DNA of 7,525 nt. Source: an uncultured Eubacteriales bacterium. GTDB taxonomy: Bacteria; Bacillota; Clostridia; UBA1381; UMGS1253. The translations under genes and the position numbers were made by a program. This document shows positions 1 to 5,132 of the stretch, piece after piece. Each line of letters starts with the position of its first letter. Position 1 is the stretch's first letter. The stretch covers positions 1-7,525 of the forward strand of contig URQR01000102.1 of the NCBI GenBank assembly GCA_900550065.1, written 5' to 3'. A model generated the notes under the pieces. It was not told where the DNA came from and searched no databases. It saw nothing but the letters and a program-made list of their open reading frames with translations.

Positions 1-57
1 ATTATTGTAGAGGACATTCAGGTAGTGAGCGGTGGACTGAGTGTTTCTCAGAGCTAG
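1..57 (+). pseudogene. Upstream piece of the multidomain deacetylase, ending at an in-frame TAG
   Basis: Frame 1 is open from base 1 and gives 18 residues (from IIVEDIQVV to LSVSQS) before TAG at 55-57. The same frame then resumes without a shift, and the residues after the stop (ILFDALGD, then GDVWCAYLDEATMYIKE) look like the C-terminal strand and helix of a polysaccharide deacetylase (NodB-like) domain, where a pattern such as W-x-A-x-x-x-E-x-x-x-Y-I-K-E is common. The piece before the stop therefore appears to be the end of an N-terminal deacetylase domain lying mostly to the left of the window. Possible explanations are a nonsense mutation (CAG to TAG is the simplest single change), an assembly or base-call error, or suppression of UAG. 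The sequence alone cannot decide between them. Confidence 0.55.
55..57 (+). other. In-frame amber codon within a conserved domain
   Basis: TAG lies in the same frame as both the preceding and following deacetylase-like sequence, so no frameshift is involved. The other four stops that end genes in the window are TAA (1354, 4146 and 4942 on +, and 1398 to 1396 on -), so UAG is not otherwise used here. That is too few to suggest a changed code. I see no obvious hairpin directly after the codon of the kind linked to programmed readthrough. Confidence 0.85.
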
Positions 58-120
58 GCGTCAATTCTGTTTGATGCGCTTGGCGACCGTGTAGAGAACG
101 GTGATGTATGGTGCGCATAT

Positions 121-1356
121 TTGGACGAGGCGACAATGTATATTAAAGAGTCGCAGACTGCTTCCGTCTATGCGAAAAAGTATCAAGATGCATCCATCGG
201 TGTTGTATTGACCGATAAAATGGACGATGCAATTTACAATTATCCGCTTACGGTTAAGGTAGAGGTTCCGCAGCAATGGTCTGCTGTTTCTGTGACACAA
301 AACGGAGCTGTGACGGAGATTGCGCATCCTTTTGAAGAGGGTGGCGTAGCCTATGTATACGCAAATGTAGTGCCGGACGCAGGGGAAGCGACGCTTACGC
401 CTGCAGAGTCTGGTTCGTATGTAACAGGAATCAGTATTGGCGACACACCAATCGAAGGCTTTTCTCCTGCGAAGCATCACTATAGTGTAACGCTTCCGGC
501 CGGCACGGCAGATGCGCCGGTAGTTACGGCGCAGGGCGCTGCGGCGTCTGTTACACAGGCTGCGCTGACGGACGGAAAGGGGAGTGCGACGGTTACAGCC
601 GGCACTGAAGTTTATACTGTTTTCTTTGAAGCAGAAAAAGAGAAAAATGGCCCTGTTGTAATTTTAAAGTTTGACGATTTACGCGAAGGTTCCGGTGTTC
701 GTTCCGCAATGCAGAACGCAATTGATTATGTGAATGAAAAGGGGCTGAAGGCTTCTGTCGGCGTGATTGGCGTTTCACTCGAGGATGATGGGACGAAAAC
801 GGAGTATTATAACCAGATTAAAGGATGGGTGCAGTCGGGCAATGTTGAAATTTGGAATCACGGCTACTATCATGGAAACGGTAACAATGGGCCGGAATTC
901 AACGGCGGCACATATGACGAGCAATATAAACAGTTGACGGATACAAACCGGCTTTTGCTCGAAAAATGCGGTGTAACGGCAACTTCCTTTGGCGCACCGG
1001 GGAATGCAACGGATGCGACGACCTTAGAGGTGCTTAAAAACGTACCGCAGATAAAAACAACAATGTTTGGCCGGGACACGGAAGGGATTTTGAACCTGAC
1101 AAACAGCGTAGAGTTTGAGCAAACGGGAACAGTCGATGGGACTTGGAAAACGTGGCTGGATTATCAGAAATTTGTAGCAAGCTTTACAGCGAATAAAGAT
1201 AAGCCATACCTGCTGATGCAGACGCATCCGCTGATGTGGGCGATGAGTAAAAACGATACGCAGTATAAAATTTTCAAAGACCAGATTAATTACCTTATTT
1301 CGCAGGGTGTTACCTTTATGACGCCTGACGAGTATTATCAGTCGACACAAAACTAA
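121..1356 (+). CDS. Polysaccharide deacetylase-like protein, C-terminal part of a larger multidomain protein
   Basis: The start is nominal: TTG at 121 is the first usual start codon after the in-frame TAG at 55-57. ATG at 136 has GAGG five bases upstream, but recognisable domain sequence begins earlier, so neither is likely the native start. Numbering from 121, residues 1-100 hold the last helix of an upstream deacetylase domain and a beta-rich linker domain. Residues about 101-173 look like a cadherin-like beta-sandwich module (GFSPAKHHYSVTLPAG). Residues about 178-411 are a second deacetylase-type domain. In that domain D185-D186 (KFDDL) match the catalytic base and metal-binding Asp of motif 1, H247-x3-H251 (NHGYYH) matches the metal-binding His pair of motif 2, FGAPGN at 290-295 sits where RPPYG usually lies and lacks its Arg, and H369 (QTHP) matches the late catalytic His. 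The family removes acyl groups from sugars in peptidoglycan, chitin or xylan; the substrate here is unknown. A product started after the TAG would have no signal peptide, although this architecture is normally secreted. It ends in tandem TAA codons just before a terminator. Confidence 0.75.
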   Translation: MDEATMYIKESQTASVYAKKYQDASIGVVLTDKMDDAIYNYPLTVKVEVPQQWSAVSVTQNGAVTEIAHPFEEGGVAYVYANVVPDAGEATLTPAESGSYVTGISIGDTPIEGFSPAKHHYSVTLPAGTADAPVVTAQGAAASVTQAALTDGKGSATVTAGTEVYTVFFEAEKEKNGPVVILKFDDLREGSGVRSAMQNAIDYVNEKGLKASVGVIGVSLEDDGTKTEYYNQIKGWVQSGNVEIWNHGYYHGNGNNGPEFNGGTYDEQYKQLTDTNRLLLEKCGVTATSFGAPGNATDATTLEVLKNVPQIKTTMFGRDTEGILNLTNSVEFEQTGTVDGTWKTWLDYQKFVASFTANKDKPYLLMQTHPLMWAMSKNDTQYKIFKDQINYLISQGVTFMTPDEYYQSTQN

Positions 1357-1357
1357 T

Positions 1358-1388
1358 AAAAAAAGCTGCTCAATGAGCAGCTTTTTTT
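1358..1388. terminator. Bidirectional intrinsic terminator between convergent genes
   Basis: A perfect GC-containing stem, GCTGCTC (1365-1371) and GAGCAGC (1375-1381), closes an AAT loop. It is flanked by seven A (1358-1364) and seven T (1382-1388). On either strand this gives a hairpin followed by a U-tract, so it can end both the deacetylase transcript (+) and the Gfo/Idh transcript (-), whose stop lies 8 bases beyond. Confidence 0.93.
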
Positions 1389-1395
1389 ATTTTTC

Positions 1396-2478
1396 TTAAA
1401 ATGTAATTGTTTTTCCCGACTTTGCGGATTCGTATATTGCCTCTAAAATCTGCGTTACGACAAGCGCCTGCTCCGGCTTTACGATAAGCTCCGTGCCGTT
1501 TACAACGCTGTCAATCCACGACTTCGCTTCCAGATAGCCGGGCGATGCCGCCTCACCGTCATAGAAATCTACGCCGCCGCCGTTTAAATCCGGCTTTTTA
1601 ATGTACTGCTTGTTATACTCTACACCGTTGATTCGAAGCCCGTCAATCATATCCGCACCGGCTTTTGTACCGCAGAGCACGGTAGATGCTTCCTTCGGGT
1701 CGGCGATATTTAACGCCCAGCTCGATTCGAGTACGATCGTCGCACCGTTCTTCATTTTAATAAAGCCGAAAGCGCTGTCTTCAACCGTGAACTGTTCCGG
1801 GTCCCAATCGCCGAAGGCGTTTCCGGTTTCCGTCTGGTCAGCAAGCTTCCGGTAAACGCTGCCCGTCACACTTTCCGGTTCATAATTGTTCATCATCCAC
1901 AGCGTTAGGTCGAGCGCGTGCGTGCCGATGTCGATCAGCGGGCCGCCGCCCTGCTTTTCCTCGTCAATAAACACGCCCCATGTCGGTACGCCGCGCCGGC
2001 GAATCGCCTTTGCTTTTGCATAATAAATCTCTCCAAGGTCGCCATTGTCACAAGCGCGCTTCAAATATGTAGAATCCGCTCTTCTGCGGTTTTGGTAGCC
2101 GATCGTGAGAAGCTTGCCCGTACGTTTCGACGCTTCGAGCATTGCCTTTGCCTCTGCATATGTTTTTGCCATCGGCTTTTCACACATAACGTGCTTGCCC
2201 GCTTCTAAGGCGTCTATCGTGAGCGGCGCATGTGCGTTGTTTGGTGTGAGCACGTGTACGACTTCAATCGAATCATTCTTTAAAAGCTCTTTATAGTCTG
2301 TATAAACCTTTGCGTCTTCTGTGCCGTATTCTTCTGCCGCCTTTTTTGCGCGTTCTTCCACAATATCGCAAAAAGCAACCATCCGTACATTTTCCACCTG
2401 TTTCAAGCTCGGCATATGTTTGCCGTTTGCAATTCCGCCGCACCCGATGATGCCGACGTTGACAATTCTACCTGCCAT
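1396..2478 (-). CDS. Gfo/Idh/MocA family NAD(P)-dependent oxidoreductase
   Basis: The 360-residue protein has the full family layout. An N-terminal Rossmann fold carries G12-C-G14-G-I-A17 for the dinucleotide, and an acidic residue ends the second strand (D38 in AFCD), which favours NAD over NADP. The family signature E100-K101-P102 follows, with Lys the usual catalytic or substrate-contacting residue. The C-terminal alpha/beta substrate domain contains GGGPLIDIGTHALD, where D183 and H187 match the conserved active-site pair. Length is normal and no signal peptide is seen, so it is cytoplasmic. Relatives oxidise or reduce a hydroxyl or keto group on sugars, inositols or sugar nucleotides; the substrate cannot be named from sequence. 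The start at 2478 is supported by AAGGAGGA eight bases upstream. It is transcribed alone, divergently from citrate synthase. The convergent deacetylase-like gene makes a sugar-related role plausible, but that is inference. Confidence 0.93.
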   Translation of the reverse strand: MAGRIVNVGIIGCGGIANGKHMPSLKQVENVRMVAFCDIVEERAKKAAEEYGTEDAKVYTDYKELLKNDSIEVVHVLTPNNAHAPLTIDALEAGKHVMCEKPMAKTYAEAKAMLEASKRTGKLLTIGYQNRRRADSTYLKRACDNGDLGEIYYAKAKAIRRRGVPTWGVFIDEEKQGGGPLIDIGTHALDLTLWMMNNYEPESVTGSVYRKLADQTETGNAFGDWDPEQFTVEDSAFGFIKMKNGATIVLESSWALNIADPKEASTVLCGTKAGADMIDGLRINGVEYNKQYIKKPDLNGGGVDFYDGEAASPGYLEAKSWIDSVVNGTELIVKPEQALVVTQILEAIYESAKSGKTITF

Positions 2479-2485
2479 AGTGCAG

Positions 2486-2491
2486 TCCTCC
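2486..2491 (-). promoter_or_regulatory. Ribosome binding site of the Gfo/Idh gene
   Basis: TCCTCC on the plus strand reads GGAGGA on the minus strand, within AAGGAGGA. It lies about 8 bases before the ATG at 2478 and fixes that start. Confidence 0.88.
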
Positions 2492-2524
2492 TTAATCGTT
2501 ATTAATTTTTTTCTTACCGCTTAT

Positions 2525-2553
2525 AATATACAGGATAGGAAAAAGAAAAACAA
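2525..2553 (-). promoter_or_regulatory. Probable sigma-A promoter of the Gfo/Idh gene
   Basis: Read on the minus strand, TTGTTT (-35, 2553-2548) and TATATT (-10, 2530-2525) are separated by 17 bases. Transcription would start near 2518, leaving a leader of about 40 bases before the ATG at 2478. The surroundings are very AT-rich, so a chance match is possible. Spacing and position both fit. Confidence 0.6.
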
Positions 2554-2612
2554 GTATTTTTAAAAAGTTTTCGTGAGAAAAATTCACAATTCGGAACGAA
2601 ATAATTATAATA

Positions 2613-2626
2613 TGCATATATATGCA
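2613..2626. repeat. 14-bp perfect palindrome in the divergent intergenic region
   Basis: TGCATATATATGCA equals its own reverse complement. It lies upstream of the -35 elements of both divergent promoters (about 60 bp from the minus-strand one and 100 bp from the plus-strand one), a place where an operator could sit. No known operator consensus is recognised, and AT-rich DNA yields such palindromes easily. Confidence 0.35.
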
Positions 2627-2670
2627 GGATATGGGATAGCAATATGCGAAAAGTGTCGTCGTTATCCTTG

Positions 2671-2694
2671 TAATTTAATAAAAAAATTAAATTA
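2671..2694. repeat. AT-only inverted repeat with 9-bp arms
   Basis: Arms TAATTTAAT (2671-2679) and ATTAAATTA (2686-2694) are perfect inverted copies around six A. The repeat ends 33 bp before the -35 element of the citrate synthase promoter. It has no G or C in the stem and no T-tract, so it is not a convincing terminator. It may be an operator or UP-like element, or chance in AT-rich DNA. Confidence 0.35.
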
Positions 2695-2727
2695 ATGAAA
2701 ATATTTTGCAATACAAAAAGAAAAAAC

Positions 2728-2756
2728 TTGCATTTTTAGCTGATTCATGCTATACT
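2728..2756 (+). promoter_or_regulatory. Sigma-A promoter of the citrate synthase-tatD unit
   Basis: TTGCAT (-35, 2728-2733) and TATACT (-10, 2751-2756) have the ideal 17-bp spacer, and TGC directly before the -10 makes an extended -10 motif. Transcription would start near 2763, giving a short leader of about 20 bases to the first ATG. Confidence 0.8.
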
Positions 2757-2774
2757 GTTAATAATTGAAGGATT

Positions 2775-2779
2775 GGGGG
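2775..2779 (+). promoter_or_regulatory. Probable ribosome binding site of citrate synthase (start ambiguous)
   Basis: GGGGG lies 4 bases before ATG 2784 and 7 before ATG 2787, so the second of the two tandem ATGs has the better spacing. AAGGA at 2768-2772 is a further candidate. A third possible start, ATG 2817, has AAGGGA at 2807-2812 four bases upstream. Confidence 0.55.
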
Positions 2780-2783
2780 TAGT

Positions 2784-4148
2784 ATGATGCCGGATACAAC
2801 AAAAAAAAGGGAACATATGGATGAGTTCAAAGAAAAAATTATAGATTCTTATAAGCCGCTTTCCGCGGAGCTATATGACAAATATAACGTTCAGCGCGGT
2901 CTGCGCCATAAAGACGGCACAGGCGTTATGGCCGGGCTTACGGCAATTGGCGACGTAAAAGGATATGTAATTGAGGACGGTGAGAAAACGCCGCGCGAGG
3001 GACGACTTCGCTACCGCGGTATTGACGTACGTGAGCTTGTTGAAGGATGCCAGCGCGAGGGAAGGTTTGGCTTTGAGGAGGTGGCGTTTTTGCTTTTGTC
3101 CGGCTTTTTGCCGACGCGGGCGCAGTATGATGCGTTTTTTGCGCTGCTTGGCGAGCATCGTGCGCTGCCGGACCATTTTACAGAGGATATGATTATGAAA
3201 GCGCCGAGTTCCAATATTATGAATAAGCTGGCCCGGTGTGTACTGGCGAGTTATTCATATGACCCGAACCCAGATGACACTGGTTTTTCCAATATATTGC
3301 GCCAGTCGATTGAGTTGATTGCGCGGTTCCCGACAATGGTGGCTTATGGGTATCAGGCAAAGGCGCACTACCACGATGGAAAGAGCCTATATATTCACCA
3401 GCCGCAACCGACGCTTTCAACCGCGGAGAATATTTTGTTTATGACGCGGCCGGATAACCATTATGAACATATTGAAGCGGAAATCCTAGACCTTGCTTTT
3501 ATGCTGCATGCAGAGCACGGCGGCGGCAATAATTCCGCCTTTGCGACGCGGGTGTTGTCCTCATCCGGTACGGACACCTATTCGGCGATTGCGGCTGCTG
3601 TTGGGTCACTTAAGGGGCCAAAACATGGCGGTGCAAACGAAAAAGTGATGGGCATGATTGAGGACTTTAAGCGAAATATTACGAATATCAATGATGAGCA
3701 GCAAATCCGCGACCATATCGTAAAGATTTTGAAAAAAGACAGTTATGACCGCTCCGGCCTTGTTTACGGTATGGGGCACGCAATCTATACACTGTCCGAC
3801 CCACGGCAGGTACTTCTGAAGGCAAAAGCGCGCGAGCTTGCAGAAGAAAAGGACATGATGGAAGAATTCATGCTCTATGACTTAATTGAAAAGAATACGC
3901 CGGAGCTTTTTGCGGAAATTAAGAAAGACCATAAGGTTATGTGTGCAAATGTGGATATGTATTCCGGCTTTGTGTATAAGATGCTGGGGCTGCCGCCGGA
4001 GCTGTATACGCCTTTGTTTGCGGTTTCGAGAATTGTTGGCTGGTGCGCGCATCGGATTGAGGAAATTACGACAAATAATAAAATTATGCGCCCGGCCTAT
4101 AAGTCGGTTGTGACCTCAAAGCCTTACTTGCCAATTGACCAGAGATAA
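2784..4148 (+). CDS. Citrate synthase, clostridial type
   Basis: It condenses acetyl-CoA with oxaloacetate to citrate, entering the oxidative branch toward 2-oxoglutarate and glutamate. The 454-residue length fits. The catalytic triad is visible: H281 in GPKHGGAN, H332 in GMGHAIY and D391 in NVDMYSG. R341 in SDPR and R416 in VSRIVGW match conserved substrate-binding arginines, and LHAEHGGGNN (241-250) precedes the first catalytic His, as I recall from clostridial citrate synthases. GMGHA rather than GFGHRVYK resembles the mitochondrial-type motif at this point. A 2-methylcitrate synthase activity cannot be excluded by sequence. The start is uncertain: 2784, 2787 or 2817, the last removing 11 residues that include a lysine-rich stretch coded by an A8 run (2801-2808). 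It has its own promoter, and tatD follows after 28 bp with no terminator. No aconitase or isocitrate dehydrogenase gene is in the window. Confidence 0.95.
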   Translation: MMPDTTKKREHMDEFKEKIIDSYKPLSAELYDKYNVQRGLRHKDGTGVMAGLTAIGDVKGYVIEDGEKTPREGRLRYRGIDVRELVEGCQREGRFGFEEVAFLLLSGFLPTRAQYDAFFALLGEHRALPDHFTEDMIMKAPSSNIMNKLARCVLASYSYDPNPDDTGFSNILRQSIELIARFPTMVAYGYQAKAHYHDGKSLYIHQPQPTLSTAENILFMTRPDNHYEHIEAEILDLAFMLHAEHGGGNNSAFATRVLSSSGTDTYSAIAAAVGSLKGPKHGGANEKVMGMIEDFKRNITNINDEQQIRDHIVKILKKDSYDRSGLVYGMGHAIYTLSDPRQVLLKAKARELAEEKDMMEEFMLYDLIEKNTPELFAEIKKDHKVMCANVDMYSGFVYKMLGLPPELYTPLFAVSRIVGWCAHRIEEITTNNKIMRPAYKSVVTSKPYLPIDQR

Positions 4149-4165
4149 ATAAATTTAAATTTAAC

Positions 4166-4170
4166 GGTGA
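4166..4170 (+). promoter_or_regulatory. Weak ribosome binding site of tatD
   Basis: GGTGA sits 6 bases before ATG 4177 and is the only purine-rich element in the 28-bp gap. Its weakness suggests translation may be helped by ribosomes finishing citrate synthase. Confidence 0.5.
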
Positions 4171-4176
4171 TATGCT

Positions 4177-4944
4177 ATGCTTTTTGATACACATTCCCAT
4201 TTAGATGATGAAAAATTTGAGGCAGACCGTGACGAACTGATCCAAAAAATCCACGAGGAAGACGGCGTCGACCTGATGATGTGCGTCGGTGCGGATATGG
4301 AATCGTCGAGGCGAGCAATCAAGCTGGCGGAGCAGTACGACTTTATTTACGCTGCTGTTGGCGTTCACCCGCATGACGCGGAAAACATGACTGAAGCAGA
4401 TATCGACACGCTGCGGAAGTGGGCGGGCCATGAAAAGGTGAAAGCGATTGGCGAGATTGGGCTCGACTATTACTACGACAATTCGCCGCGCGATATTCAG
4501 AAGGCGTGGTTTGCACGGCAAATGCAGCTTGCGCGTGAGGTTTCCCTTCCGGTTATTATTCATGACCGTGACGCACACGGCGATTGTATGGAAATTTTGC
4601 GGCGCGAGCGGGTCGACTTGACAGGCGGAGTATTCCACTGCTATTCTGGTAGCGCCGAGATGGCAAAAGAAGCGTTAAAACTTGGGATGTATTTGTCCTT
4701 TGCCGGACCGGTAACCTTTAAAAACGCAGTTAAAACTGTAGAGGCTGTGCGGGCGGTACCGATTGAACGGATGCTGATAGAAACAGACAGCCCGTACCTT
4801 ACACCAGTGCCGCACCGCGGAGAGCGCAATGACCCGGGCAAGGTGAAATATGTGGCACAGAAAATTGCAGAAATTAAAGAGATGGAGTATGAGGCGGTCG
4901 TAGACATGACACGGCAAAATGCGCTCCGGTTTTTTCAAATTTAA
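4177..4944 (+). CDS. tatD: TatD family metal-dependent hydrolase (deoxyribonuclease)
   Basis: The 255-residue TIM-barrel protein belongs to the TatD/YcfH family of cytoplasmic divalent-metal hydrolases, several of which have 3'-5' exonuclease or DNase activity linked to DNA repair and degradation. The complete metal site is visible: H6 and H8 in DTHSHLD, E93 in IGEIGLDYY, H129 in IIHDRDA, H154 in FHCYSGS and D204 in IETDSPYL, followed by the typical PVPHRGERNDP segment. Length is standard, and the start at the residue before LFDTHSH is the usual one for the family. It sits 28 bp after citrate synthase and probably shares its promoter. In many Firmicutes tatD instead lies near metG, rnmV and ksgA, so this pairing is somewhat unusual. 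A hairpin terminator follows 14 bases after the stop. Physiological substrate is not deducible. Confidence 0.95.
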   Translation: MLFDTHSHLDDEKFEADRDELIQKIHEEDGVDLMMCVGADMESSRRAIKLAEQYDFIYAAVGVHPHDAENMTEADIDTLRKWAGHEKVKAIGEIGLDYYYDNSPRDIQKAWFARQMQLAREVSLPVIIHDRDAHGDCMEILRRERVDLTGGVFHCYSGSAEMAKEALKLGMYLSFAGPVTFKNAVKTVEAVRAVPIERMLIETDSPYLTPVPHRGERNDPGKVKYVAQKIAEIKEMEYEAVVDMTRQNALRFFQI

Positions 4945-4958
4945 AAAATTTATTTTAT

Positions 4959-4987
4959 AAAGACATACATTGAATGTATGTCTTTTT
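4959..4987 (+). terminator. Intrinsic terminator after tatD
   Basis: An 11-bp stem, AAAGACATACA (4959-4969) with TGTATGTCTTT (4975-4985), closes a TTGAA loop and runs into five T (4983-4987). It ends the citrate synthase-tatD transcript and insulates the secreted-protein gene. Confidence 0.9.
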
Positions 4988-5017
4988 CCAATATGTACAA
5001 AAATTTTATATTATATC

Positions 5018-5046
5018 TTGAAAAATGAATTGCGTTTTATTATAAT
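5018..5046 (+). promoter_or_regulatory. Near-consensus sigma-A promoter of the secreted-protein gene
   Basis: TTGAAA (5018-5023) and a perfect TATAAT (5041-5046) are separated by exactly 17 bp, and an A/T-rich stretch lies upstream. The predicted start near 5053 leaves an 80-base leader that is AT-rich. I see no riboswitch-like stem or leader peptide in it. Confidence 0.9.
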
Positions 5047-5122
5047 AGAGACAAGTAAACTAATTAAAATCAGTATAGATGTAAATTTTTGTGCAATATA
5101 GAAATACATACAAAAATCAATT

Positions 5123-5128
5123 AGGAGG
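5123..5128 (+). promoter_or_regulatory. Strong ribosome binding site of the secreted-protein gene
   Basis: AGGAGG lies 4 bases before ATG 5133 and 7 before ATG 5136. The spacing favours the second of the two tandem ATGs, a difference of one residue. Confidence 0.88.
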
Positions 5129-5132
5129 GGAA

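Noticed and set aside
121..138. True translation start at TTG 121 or ATG 136 of the first gene
   Set aside because: GAGG before ATG 136 is a possible site, but domain-like sequence extends upstream of both codons and neither start yields a signal peptide. Both are kept only as nominal starts.
1601..2563. Plus-strand ORFs opposite the Gfo/Idh gene
   Set aside because: The minus-strand product has complete family motifs; the plus-strand frames show no recognisable motif and no supported starts.
2671..2694. Intrinsic terminator in the intergenic region
   Set aside because: The stem is only A and T and lacks a following T-tract, so it would not be stable enough. It is listed as an inverted repeat instead.
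2514..2711. 65-codon minus-strand ORF in the intergenic region
   Set aside because: It consists of AT-rich low-complexity sequence without a ribosome binding site, overlaps the inferred oxidoreductase promoter and resembles no known protein.
2871..3420. Overlapping ORFs on both strands within citrate synthase
   Set aside because: Citrate synthase is full length with all catalytic residues; the overlapping frames are rich in Arg and Cys as expected of off-frame translation.
5047..5132. Riboswitch or leader RNA before the secreted-protein gene
   Set aside because: The 80-base leader is AT-rich with no stable stem pair, no conserved riboswitch core and no secondary terminator or anti-terminator.
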